In this document: positions 17,761-26,870 of the stretch, in pieces | Layout of the letters: each line of letters begins with the position of its first letter | How positions within the stretch are numbered: the first letter of the stretch is position 1 | Assembly: GCA_947365915.1 (NCBI GenBank) | Contig: CANAXT010000008.1 | Span: forward strand, 1 to 40,300 | Origin: an uncultured Mycoplasmatota bacterium | GTDB lineage: Bacteria > Bacillota_I > Bacilli_A > RF39 > UBA660 | DNA: 40,300 nt | Direction of reading: 5' to 3' | Translations under genes and position numbers: made by a program | Notes under the pieces: model-generated | Told to the model about the DNA's origin: nothing | The model's input: the letters and a program-made list of their open reading frames with translations, nothing else | Database searches by the model: none

Positions 17761-20010
17761 ATGGAAGAAAAAAGTTATATGAAAGGAAATTTTAGACGAA
17801 GTATTTTTTCTTCTGATAATGGATTTATGGTTGGTATTTTTAAGATTCAGGAAACGAATGTAAAGGTATTGGAGCCATATACCAATAAGACAGTTACGTT
17901 TACAGGCTATTTTCATGAGTTAAATGAAGATGATACTTATTTTTTTTATGGGGAAGAAAAGGAACATCCGAAGTATGGACTTCAGTTTGAAGTTGCTGAG
18001 TATGAACGAGTAAAACCAGAAGATAAGGATGGAATTGTTCAATTTTTATCTAGTGATATTTTTAAAGGTATTGGAGAAAAATTAGCGATTAAAATTGTGG
18101 ATACATTGGGAGAACAAACTTTGGAACGAATTTTAGAGGATCCTAGTTGTCTTAGTTTGGTTCCAAAATTGTCTTCAAAAAAAGCAAAACAAATCGTAGA
18201 TACTTTGACTATGTATGAGTCTAGTCATAAGACGATTGTGTATTTGACTGAATTAGGTTTTAGTATGAAGGATGCACTTGCGATATATAATAAGTATAAG
18301 GGGAATGCCATTAGTATGATTGAACATAATGTTTATTTGTTAATTGATGATATTGAAGACATTACGTTTTTAAAAGTAGATTCTATTGCTCGGAAGATGG
18401 AAATTCCTACTGATGATGAGAGTAGAATTAAGGCTTGTATTTTTTATATAATGAAAGAATTGATTTTTAAAAATGGGGATACTTATTTGACAAAGGAACA
18501 GATATTTTCTTCTGTTAGACAATTTCTTCGGTTTGATTTATCTGAAGATTTATTTATGGAATATATAGAGGAACTTCTTGTTGAAGAAAAGATTGTAGAA
18601 GAGGATAATTATTATTATGTAGCGCAAATTTATGAGGCTGAAAAGCAGATTTTAGAAAAGATTCATATTTTATCTAGAAGTCGAAAAGATCAATATAAAA
18701 ATTTAGAAAAGAAATTAAGTGAGTTAGAGAAGGCTTCTGGTATTATTTATAATGAAAAGCAAAAAGAAGCGATCAAAAAGGCTTTGACAAATAATTTATT
18801 GATTATTACAGGTGGTCCTGGGACAGGAAAGACAACGATTATTAAGGCGATCGTAGAGTTGTATCAAAGGTTGCATGATTATGATGATGAAGAGCTTAAA
18901 AAATCGATTGCTCTTTTGGCTCCAACGGGTAGAGCTTCTAAGCGAATGAGTGAGGCAACGTTATTTCCGGCTACAACCATCCATCGTTTTTTAAAGTGGA
19001 ATAAGGAAAATAATCGTTTTGGAATTGATGAGTATAACAAAGATAATAGTCATTTGATTATTATTGATGAGGTTAGTATGATTGATCTTTCTTTAATGGA
19101 TCATTTGTTACGAGGGTTAACAGATCATATAAAATTAATTATGGTTGGAGATTATAATCAGCTCCCAAGTGTTGGTCCAGGACAGTTACTTAAGGATTTT
19201 ATTCAAAGTGGAGTGATTGATACGATTCATTTAGATTTGCTCTATCGTCAAGATGAGAATTCTTATATTACGACTTTAGCGAGTGAAATTAAAGATGACA
19301 ATTTGAGTAAGCAGTTTTTAGAAACACATAGTGATTATACGTTTTTAGAATGTTCTTCAGGGTCTATTGGTGAGAATTTAAAAAAAGTTTGTTTACAAAT
19401 TACTGAGAAGGGATACGATTATAAACGTGTTCAGGTAATGGCACCTATGTATGCTGGTGTGAATGGAATTGATAATCTAAATAAGGTGTTACAAGAAGTA
19501 TTTAATCCAAAAGATGAAAGTAAGCGAGAATTAAAAGTTGGGGATGTAATTTTTCGCGAAAATGATAAGGTTTTACAGTTAATGAATATGCCAGATGAAA
19601 ATATATTTAATGGTGATATTGGAGTTATTACTAAGATTATGTATTCTGGAACGAGTAAAAGTGGTAAAAATGAAATTTATGTAGATTATGATGGGAATGT
19701 TGTCAAGTATGTTCCAAAAGATTTTAACAAGATTAAACATGGTTTTATTATTAGTATTCATAAATCACAAGGAAGTGAGTTTGAAATTGTTGTAATGCCA
19801 GTGAGTAGTAGTTATAAGAGAATGCTTTATCGTAAATTGATTTATACTGGTATTACGAGAGCAAAAAGAAAATTGATTTTGTTAGGAGAGCCAGATGCTT
19901 TTATGTATAGTGTGCATCATGATGAAGAATATCAGCGAAAAACAAATTTTTGTGAAAAATTAAAAAAATTGCATATTTCTTTAGAAGATGAACAAACTAA
20001 GATTGTATAG
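17761..20010 (+). CDS. recD2: ATP-dependent RecD2-like DNA helicase
   Basis: LLIITGGPGTGKTTIIKAIV, LLAPTGRASKRMSEAT, IIDEVSMIDLSLM, VGDYNQLPSVGPGQLL, ISIHKSQGSEFE, YTGITRAKRKLIL. Confidence 0.95.
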   Translation: MEEKSYMKGNFRRSIFSSDNGFMVGIFKIQETNVKVLEPYTNKTVTFTGYFHELNEDDTYFFYGEEKEHPKYGLQFEVAEYERVKPEDKDGIVQFLSSDIFKGIGEKLAIKIVDTLGEQTLERILEDPSCLSLVPKLSSKKAKQIVDTLTMYESSHKTIVYLTELGFSMKDALAIYNKYKGNAISMIEHNVYLLIDDIEDITFLKVDSIARKMEIPTDDESRIKACIFYIMKELIFKNGDTYLTKEQIFSSVRQFLRFDLSEDLFMEYIEELLVEEKIVEEDNYYYVAQIYEAEKQILEKIHILSRSRKDQYKNLEKKLSELEKASGIIYNEKQKEAIKKALTNNLLIITGGPGTGKTTIIKAIVELYQRLHDYDDEELKKSIALLAPTGRASKRMSEATLFPATTIHRFLKWNKENNRFGIDEYNKDNSHLIIIDEVSMIDLSLMDHLLRGLTDHIKLIMVGDYNQLPSVGPGQLLKDFIQSGVIDTIHLDLLYRQDENSYITTLASEIKDDNLSKQFLETHSDYTFLECSSGSIGENLKKVCLQITEKGYDYKRVQVMAPMYAGVNGIDNLNKVLQEVFNPKDESKRELKVGDVIFRENDKVLQLMNMPDENIFNGDIGVITKIMYSGTSKSGKNEIYVDYDGNVVKYVPKDFNKIKHGFIISIHKSQGSEFEIVVMPVSSSYKRMLYRKLIYTGITRAKRKLILLGEPDAFMYSVHHDEEYQRKTNFCEKLKKLHISLEDEQTKIV

Positions 20011-20076
20011 ATTTTTTCTATACGATTCATAGTTTCTAGCGATAGTTATACGTTTATAAGCTAAGAGGTGAGAGTT

Positions 20077-20226
20077 ATGAAAATGAAAGATATGGCACTA
20101 TTTGGATTAGGTGCAGGAACTGTTTTAATGTATCAAAAATACAATAAGCCAGTGAAGGAAAAAATGGAACAAGTAGTAAATAAAACAATTAAAAAGGCTG
20201 ATAAACAGTTAGAAAATATGATGTAG
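20077..20226 (+). CDS. small hypothetical protein (49 aa), not in supplied ORF track
   Basis: SD AGAGGTGAGAG then ATG; MKMKDMALFGLGAGTVLMYQKYNKPVKEKMEQVVNKTIKKADKQLENMM; followed directly by a terminator. Confidence 0.7.
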   Translation: MKMKDMALFGLGAGTVLMYQKYNKPVKEKMEQVVNKTIKKADKQLENMM

Positions 20227-20227
20227 A

Positions 20228-20255
20228 AAAAGAGCCAGTTTTGGCTCTTTTCTTT
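20228..20255. terminator. bidirectional terminator
   Basis: AAAAGAGCCA-GTTT-TGGCTCTTTT, perfect 10-bp stem between convergent genes. Confidence 0.9.
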
Positions 20256-22038
20256 ATGCTAACCAGTTGGTTTGGTCAATATTTTTGTATGTATTTATAA
20301 TTGCCTTTTGCATACTTTCATCTTCAGTATGGTTTATAATTCTCTTTGTTGTTCTTAACATATAACAGATGAATAATAGTTTGGCTTGATTTTGGATTCT
20401 AGTTGGTATTGTTCCATTGTTCATATATTTTATGTAACCATTTACAAATCCTTGATAACGTAAATTTTGTTTTTCTAAGAAACCGATATGAATATTATAG
20501 AAAAAATTCATGATATCATAACTATATTGAAATGATTCATTGTCTACGAAGTAGATGTTATTTTTGTCATATAGTATGTTTCCAAATTTGATGTCTCCAT
20601 GGATCATGTGAATGGGTTCGTTGTCAAAGCTTGTAATATATTTGTTGATATTATTTATGAGTTCTGTTTTGGAGCACTCTAGATAATCGGAATGGTTTTG
20701 GTTGCCATATATGGTATTTATATCCTGGATGATATTATTGTATATCTCTTTTTTTGTGGTTGTTTTTATGTTTTTGCATTTTTGATTTTTCAGTTTTGTA
20801 AAGTAGCTTGCTACTAGTTGTCCTTTTTGAAATCCTTCTTCAAAGGAATTTTCTATGGTTTGGTCCATTTCTTTTAAATTCAAAAAATTAGAAATTGTGA
20901 AATAATATTTATTTTTTATAATGCATCCATGTTTGATGATTTTACTGTATGGGATATTGCATTTTTTTAATAGTTGATATGATTTTAATGCAGTTTTATA
21001 ATGTTTTTTTGACATTTTCATAATTTTTAGGAAATAAGTGTTTTTATTATTTTGACATTTTAAGGTAATATTATATGGACTATAGCTTCCTTTGATTAGG
21101 AACATATCATAATTTTTAAATGCTTTGGTATGGTTTTTCAGTTTTTGGCTGATTTGTAGTTTTCCTTGTTGTATAAAAGTTGTTTTTACATAATGAATAA
21201 AGTTTGTAAGTTTTTGATATTGCTTTTTTTCGATGTATTTAATGAAGTGGCGGGCTAATCCATAGGCATAGGTGTAGTTAAAACTGTTTAATATGTTTTG
21301 TGGGATATTATAGTTAAAAAGAGCATCGAGATATCCTTTTGTAAATGCAAAGTTTTTTTCATCTTTGAAGTCGTTACGAGCGAAGGACCATCGCATGCTG
21401 AAGGATAATTCGCTATAATCTGTATTTTCGATGTCAGTTGCGATTATTTGGTTGTTATTTTGTAAATAGTTACTTGGTTTAATATCGGTATGCCCAAAGA
21501 TGAGTGTACTATTTTTAATAATATGGATATTATTTTTTAAGTAGGAAATGATGTATTTTATGAAGTCTTGATCGGCTGTGCTTATGTTGTTGTCTATTAG
21601 TGAGTTTAATTTTTCAATTCGTTCTTGTATCATGGATTGATATTGTTGAAATTTATTTTTTGTCATTGGTTTGTCTGGATATGTTTTTCGTAAAGAACGA
21701 TATTGTTGTCCAATTTCAAATCCATATTCATAAATAAATTTTGGTGCGTGATTGTCAAATTCATCTTTTAAATCGGTTCCTTCTATATATTCTTCGATGA
21801 TATAGTTTTTGTCATGATCATATTTTTTGAATTCTATGATGGGAGGGTGGGATATATTATGATTGGTTAATATTTTTTCTAAGTTCTGATTGATTTGAAA
21901 TGTCCCAATTTTTAAGAAGTATTGTTTGTTCTTTTTTGTGAATAAATATTTATAGGCATTAGAATATCCTTTTTTTATGGTTGTGATTGTGGTTGCGTTT
22001 TTTAAAAATTCTATTTTATTTATTTGCATATAAAACAC
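20254..22038 (-). CDS. protein with two tandem aminoglycoside phosphotransferase/choline kinase-like domains
   Basis: Two catalytic motif sets: LIFGHTDIKPSNYLQ...ATDIEN and MIHGDIKFGNILY...FVDNES. Confidence 0.8.
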   Translation of the reverse strand: MFYMQINKIEFLKNATTITTIKKGYSNAYKYLFTKKNKQYFLKIGTFQINQNLEKILTNHNISHPPIIEFKKYDHDKNYIIEEYIEGTDLKDEFDNHAPKFIYEYGFEIGQQYRSLRKTYPDKPMTKNKFQQYQSMIQERIEKLNSLIDNNISTADQDFIKYIISYLKNNIHIIKNSTLIFGHTDIKPSNYLQNNNQIIATDIENTDYSELSFSMRWSFARNDFKDEKNFAFTKGYLDALFNYNIPQNILNSFNYTYAYGLARHFIKYIEKKQYQKLTNFIHYVKTTFIQQGKLQISQKLKNHTKAFKNYDMFLIKGSYSPYNITLKCQNNKNTYFLKIMKMSKKHYKTALKSYQLLKKCNIPYSKIIKHGCIIKNKYYFTISNFLNLKEMDQTIENSFEEGFQKGQLVASYFTKLKNQKCKNIKTTTKKEIYNNIIQDINTIYGNQNHSDYLECSKTELINNINKYITSFDNEPIHMIHGDIKFGNILYDKNNIYFVDNESFQYSYDIMNFFYNIHIGFLEKQNLRYQGFVNGYIKYMNNGTIPTRIQNQAKLLFICYMLRTTKRIINHTEDESMQKAIINTYKNIDQTNWLA

Positions 22039-22108
22039 CTCGTTATTATTATATCATTGGTGGTTGTTTGATTGTTTATTAAAAAATAGAATTTAATATA
22101 AGTAAAAC

Positions 22109-22978
22109 TTATACTAGTTTAGAAATTTCTTTCATAAAGTCTTTTGCGATTTCATTGTTTTCTAGGTAAAAAGCTTTGATTGTTCTTTTGATTGGTGTAT
22201 AGTTTTTTAGATGGAGAATTTCTAGTTTTTCTTTCTGGGCGAGTTGTTTTGGATATAGTCCAATTCCAATTCCATTGTTAATTAGGTTTAAAACTGTTTC
22301 GTCATTTTTGCAAACGATAAATTTTTTGAATGTTGCGTTCATCCATGAGTTATCGTTTTTCCCTTTTCTTTGTTTTATGATAATTGGATAGTTTTCAAGT
22401 TCTTTTGTAGTAACGTTCGTGTTTAATTTGAAGTGTTTTGGGTTATAAGTAAAACAATAGTCGTGTTCTGATATTGTTGTGGTTTTGATTTCTTTGGGTA
22501 TGAAGGAACGGCTGGTTTTATTGATAATGAGATCTATTTCTTGTTTTTGAAGTTTTTCTATAATGTTTGATTCTTTGGTACTAGAGGTGAATATAAAGTT
22601 TGTGTTTTTATATTTTTTTGTCATTTTTTTCATAATAGGGATTATATAGTTGTTTAATATGGAAGTTGGGGCTGAAATTTTGAATGTTTGTAATGGGTTG
22701 TTTTGATTGGTTCTTAGTGTATTTATGATGGCTTCTTTGAAATATTCATTTCCTATTTGTGCTTTTTCGTATAGTGTTTTTCCTTCTTTGGTTAAGATGA
22801 TTCCTCTGGTATTTCTATGAAATAATATAACATTTAGACTTTGTTCTAAGTTTTTCATAGATTGACTGAGTGCGGATTCTGAGATGCCTAAAGAATAGGA
22901 AGCTTTTGATAAGCTTCCGTGTGATGCGACTGCGATAAAATATTTGATGGCGTCGTAGTTGTAATTTTTAAATTCCAT
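22109..22978 (-). CDS. LysR family transcriptional regulator
   Basis: N-terminal HTH: YFIAVASHGSLSKASYSLGISESALSQSMKNLEQSLNVILFHRNTRGIILTKEG. Confidence 0.93.
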   Translation of the reverse strand: MEFKNYNYDAIKYFIAVASHGSLSKASYSLGISESALSQSMKNLEQSLNVILFHRNTRGIILTKEGKTLYEKAQIGNEYFKEAIINTLRTNQNNPLQTFKISAPTSILNNYIIPIMKKMTKKYKNTNFIFTSSTKESNIIEKLQKQEIDLIINKTSRSFIPKEIKTTTISEHDYCFTYNPKHFKLNTNVTTKELENYPIIIKQRKGKNDNSWMNATFKKFIVCKNDETVLNLINNGIGIGLYPKQLAQKEKLEILHLKNYTPIKRTIKAFYLENNEIAKDFMKEISKLV

Positions 22979-23597
22979 TTTGTGCTCTCTTTCTTAGAAC
23001 TGTTTTGTCTTTTTCTAGATCTATTTTTTTGTATACAATGGATGCCATAATTTGTAATAATAGTGTAATAGTAATTAATATTGGTATGATTGTGTTGATC
23101 CATGATATATCTGATAAGTACATAGATATTGCAGTCATTGATAAGAAGGTTGTTTTTGTTTTTCCAAGTAGGTTAGAAGTAGGTTCGTTTCCTTTTAGTT
23201 TGGAAGTGCAGTTAATGATAGCGATGATTCCTTCTAAAATGAGTATGATGATGATTGGTATTACGAATTCTCCTATGTTTGGTATTAATAGACCAAGAGC
23301 GAATAGTTTGTCTGTAAAGGGATCTAACATTTTTCCAAGTTTTGATTGTAGGTTGTATTTTCGAGCGATAAATCCATCTAAGGCATCAGTAAGTGCGAAT
23401 ATGGCTGCTACTATGAAAGTAATGGTTATGTTTGTTGTTAAGGCAAGTGGAATGATGATAAATGGAGAAAGTAGTCTAGATGCTGTTAGTAGGTTTGGTA
23501 TTTGTTTGTAGAATGTTTTTTTGTTTTTTAAGTCATTATATGCGTTTTTGAATTCTGGTAACCATTCTTCTTTCCATTCTTGTTTCATCGTTTTCAT
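22968..23597 (-). CDS. CDP-alcohol phosphatidyltransferase family protein (PgsA-like)
   Basis: Signature D-A-L-D-G-F-I-A-R-(x8)-G-K-M-L-D-P-F-T-D; hydrophobic helices. Confidence 0.9.
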   Translation of the reverse strand: MKTMKQEWKEEWLPEFKNAYNDLKNKKTFYKQIPNLLTASRLLSPFIIIPLALTTNITITFIVAAIFALTDALDGFIARKYNLQSKLGKMLDPFTDKLFALGLLIPNIGEFVIPIIIILILEGIIAIINCTSKLKGNEPTSNLLGKTKTTFLSMTAISMYLSDISWINTIIPILITITLLLQIMASIVYKKIDLEKDKTVLRKRAQNGI

Positions 23598-23689
23598 ATG
23601 ATATTCACTTCCAATCAGTGATTTTATTTTATCATTTTAATTAGAAAAAAGTCAAATTTTGGTATCTTTTGCATAAAATATAGTGTACG

Positions 23690-23735
23690 TAAGTACAGTG
23701 GGAAACTCATAGGATTATGGTTTCCTTTTTGGTTT
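23690..23735 (+). terminator. two adjacent hairpins followed by a T tract (orphan terminator or small RNA 3' end)
   Basis: TGTAC-GTAA-GTACA then GGAAACtCATA-GGAT-TATGGTTTCC-TTTTT; no + strand gene directly upstream. Confidence 0.5.
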
Positions 23736-23753
23736 ATAAAAATTGAAGTTTTT

Positions 23754-23782
23754 TTGACAAATCTTATATTCTCTAGTATAAT
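23754..23782 (+). promoter_or_regulatory. consensus sigmaA promoter upstream of the pilin-like gene
   Basis: TTGACA (23754-23759), 17-bp spacer, TATAAT (23777-23782). Confidence 0.85.
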
Positions 23783-23860
23783 GTAGTGAGAATAAGAAGT
23801 ATAGTTTTTATTTTATGATCCATAATAAAAATAGAAATGGAACTTGATTTATAGAATGCT

Positions 23861-23880
23861 ATAGTCTATAATGGTCTATA
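23861..23880 (+). promoter_or_regulatory. 20-bp element shared with the second pilin-like gene
   Basis: ATAGTCTATAATGGTCTATA vs ATAGTCTATAATAGGCTATA at 39286-39305 (18/20 identical), both about 25 bp before the start codon. Confidence 0.55.
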
Positions 23881-23904
23881 GATGGTAGAAGGAGATGGAC
23901 TGTA

Positions 23905-26748
23905 ATGAAGAAGAAAGGTTTCACGTTAATTGAGTTACTAGCAGTTATTGTAATACTAGCAGTCATTGCTTTAATTGCAGTACCAATTATATTAAATATT
24001 GTAAGTAAATCTAGAAAAAGTGCTTTTCAGGATAGTGCTTATGGACTAATAGAAAGTGCGAAGTTATTGTATGCAGAAAGTATTTTAGATGGAGGATTGT
24101 CAGAAGAAAAAACGTTTTCTTTTGATAATGGAAAACCATTAGGATTAGAATATAGTGGATCAAGTCCAAAAGGTGGAATGTTAATAGTAACTCCAAATGG
24201 AGAAATTAGTATTGCCATACATAACAATGAATGGTGTGCTGTGAAATCATTTTTAGATAGCAAAGTAACTTTATCAAAATATGAAAAAGGAAAATGTATG
24301 TTATCGGAAAATGAAAAAGATCCAATGATTACGTTAAATGGAGATGCGACTATATATGTAGAAGTAAATGGAACTTATACAGAATTAGGAGCAAAAGCAC
24401 AAACTAGAGGTGGAGATGTTCTTGAATATACAAGTGAAATAAAGAAGAATGATGAAGTTGTAAGTAATATAGATACTTCAGTAGAAGGAACTTATAAGGT
24501 TGCATATAGTACAAGTAGTAATGAGAAAACAGCAACTGTTACTAGAACAGTAGTAGTATTACAAATGATACCTTCTATTACAATGACAGAATCAAATGAA
24601 ACGTATGTAAAAGAAAAAGAAGTTTTAATTCGTGTTAGTGGAATAAGACCAAATAAAGTAGAATCATTTAGCTATGAGATTAAAAAAGATGGAACTACTA
24701 TCAAAACAGAAACAGTATCAGGATTAACTAAGACTTTAATATTAAATGAAACAGGACTTTATGAAATAGTAGTTACAGTAACAGATGACAACAGTCATAC
24801 CAATACATTAAGTAAAACCTATAAAATAGATCGGGCGAAACCAACAATAACAGTCCCAGAAAATACAAATATTAAGATTACAGAAGTAACAGGATATGGT
24901 TTAATGACTGGAGTTGTAGTTAGTGACAATGTGGATCAAAATCCAAAAGTAGAAACAATAGGTGGACTATCAGCGATATTAGGAGAACAGACAGTAACAT
25001 ATAAAGCAGTAGATGAAGCTGGAAATGAAGAAAGTGTAGAACGTAAGTTTACAGTAGTAGAAGCAGAAGGACCAATATTAAACTTTAGTAATGTAGGAAG
25101 TGAGACTTGGACAAAAGAACAAACGATAACAGTAACAGCAACAGACAATAGTAATTTGAAAACATTTACATATGAAATAATAAAAGATGGAGTATCTAAA
25201 GGAGTTCAAAATGTAAGTGTAAGTGGTAAGAATGCTTCTGTGGATATTCAGTTAAACGAAAGTGGAATCTATAATATTAAACTAACAGGAAGTGATATAC
25301 ATGATAATATAAATACATTAGATAGTGATCAGTATAAGATTGATGTAACAGAACCAAAATATACAGTGAAATCAACTGATGCAGAAACAATTTTAGAAGG
25401 AACAAGCAATGTAATTACAAGTTACTTTAATACACCAGTATGGGGGATAAGTGGAACAGGAAGTATAGCTTGTAAAAGTGGAAGTACGACTGTTACAAAT
25501 ACAAGTTCATTATCAACAGGAACTTATACAATAACATGTACAGCAACAGGAAATACAGGATTAAAAAAATCAGCAAATAAAACAATAATTGTTAAAACAG
25601 CAATAGCTGATACAACAGGAGCGAATAAACCAACATTATCTAATGGATTAGTTCCAATAAAATGGAATGGAAGTACATGGATAAGAGCCGATGAAAGCAA
25701 CAAAATTGGAGCAAATCAATGGTATGATTATAATACTCAGATGTGGGCGAATGCGGCGAGTGTAACGAGTGATTATAGAAATGTGGCAGTGGGAGCAACA
25801 ATACCAGAAAGTGCAATAAATGCATACTTTGTATGGATCCCAAGATATGAGTATGATTATGTAAATATAGAAAATTATGCAGGAGGGAATAATTTGCAAC
25901 CAGGACAAATAAATATAAATTTCATCGCAACAAGTAAGACAAGTCCAAGTAGTAATTATAAAATCCATCCAGCATTTACATTTGGATCAGCCCAATTGGC
26001 AGGAATCTGGGTAGGAAAGTTTGAAACAACAGGAAGCGCAAGTACACCAACAATAAAGCCTAATTTAAGTTCACTAAGAAGTCAGAATGTAAGCACACAG
26101 TTTGCAACAGCGCAGAAATTCAGTGCAAGCGGAAACAGTTATGGAATAAGTACAAGTGCGGATGTCCATATGATGAAGAATAGTGAATGGGGAGCAGTAG
26201 CATACTTGTCACAAAGCAAATATGGAAAATATGGAAATAGTAGTTATAGTGGAACAAATAAAGAAGTATATCAAAACAAATCAGATAATTATATAACGGG
26301 ATGTAGCAGTGGTACTACAGGAGCCTCAGGAAGTAATGGTTGTGCATATACATATGAAAAGAGTATAGAAGGGACGGGAGCTTCGACGTCAGGAACAATA
26401 TATGGAATATATGACATAAATGGAGGAGCCTGGGAATGTATAATGGGAGTATATAATAATACAATAGGATTATCAGGATTTAGTAGTTTACCAGCAAGTA
26501 AGTATTATGATAATTATAAAGGTAGTGATGTATCAAAAGTATGCAATGGTGGAATATGTTATGGACATGCATTAAGTGAGACGAGTGGATGGTATAGTGA
26601 CTATGATATATTCGTTGGTTCTTATGACCCTTGGTTTTGTCGTGGTGGAGCCTACAGTGATGCAGCTAATGCAGGAGTGTTTGCTTCATATATTTTGGGA
26701 AGTGGCGGGAACGATAAACGTTCCTTCCGAGTAGTCCTCTTAGATTAA
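23905..26748 (+). CDS. prepilin-type N-terminal cleavage/methylation domain protein with Ig-like repeats and C-terminal formylglycine-enzyme/C-lectin-like domain
   Basis: MKKKGFTLIELLAVIVILAVIALIAVPIILN; DUF5011/Ig-like modules (GGLSAILGEQTVTYKAVDEAGN); C-terminus WFCRGGAYSDAANAGVFASY...SFRVVL. Confidence 0.85.
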   Translation: MKKKGFTLIELLAVIVILAVIALIAVPIILNIVSKSRKSAFQDSAYGLIESAKLLYAESILDGGLSEEKTFSFDNGKPLGLEYSGSSPKGGMLIVTPNGEISIAIHNNEWCAVKSFLDSKVTLSKYEKGKCMLSENEKDPMITLNGDATIYVEVNGTYTELGAKAQTRGGDVLEYTSEIKKNDEVVSNIDTSVEGTYKVAYSTSSNEKTATVTRTVVVLQMIPSITMTESNETYVKEKEVLIRVSGIRPNKVESFSYEIKKDGTTIKTETVSGLTKTLILNETGLYEIVVTVTDDNSHTNTLSKTYKIDRAKPTITVPENTNIKITEVTGYGLMTGVVVSDNVDQNPKVETIGGLSAILGEQTVTYKAVDEAGNEESVERKFTVVEAEGPILNFSNVGSETWTKEQTITVTATDNSNLKTFTYEIIKDGVSKGVQNVSVSGKNASVDIQLNESGIYNIKLTGSDIHDNINTLDSDQYKIDVTEPKYTVKSTDAETILEGTSNVITSYFNTPVWGISGTGSIACKSGSTTVTNTSSLSTGTYTITCTATGNTGLKKSANKTIIVKTAIADTTGANKPTLSNGLVPIKWNGSTWIRADESNKIGANQWYDYNTQMWANAASVTSDYRNVAVGATIPESAINAYFVWIPRYEYDYVNIENYAGGNNLQPGQININFIATSKTSPSSNYKIHPAFTFGSAQLAGIWVGKFETTGSASTPTIKPNLSSLRSQNVSTQFATAQKFSASGNSYGISTSADVHMMKNSEWGAVAYLSQSKYGKYGNSSYSGTNKEVYQNKSDNYITGCSSGTTGASGSNGCAYTYEKSIEGTGASTSGTIYGIYDINGGAWECIMGVYNNTIGLSGFSSLPASKYYDNYKGSDVSKVCNGGICYGHALSETSGWYSDYDIFVGSYDPWFCRGGAYSDAANAGVFASYILGSGGNDKRSFRVVLLD

Positions 26749-26764
26749 TTAAGACTTGTAAGTG

Positions 26765-26798
26765 AAAAAGTGATCAAAATAAATGATTGCTTTTTTTT
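26765..26798 (+). terminator. rho-independent terminator of the pilin-like gene
   Basis: AAAAAGTGATCA-AAATAAA-TGATTGCTTTTT (two G-T wobbles) followed by TTT. Confidence 0.8.
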
Positions 26799-26870
26799 GA
26801 AACATTTAATTTTCAAAAAAAATTGCCCAAATTTGTGATATACTAGTACTATTGTGTGGGGGATGATAGA

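Noticed and set aside
23005-23511. 168-aa + strand ORF opposite the CDP-alcohol phosphatidyltransferase
   Set aside because: The minus-strand reading contains the full family signature; the + reading is a shadow ORF of complementary hydrophobic codons.
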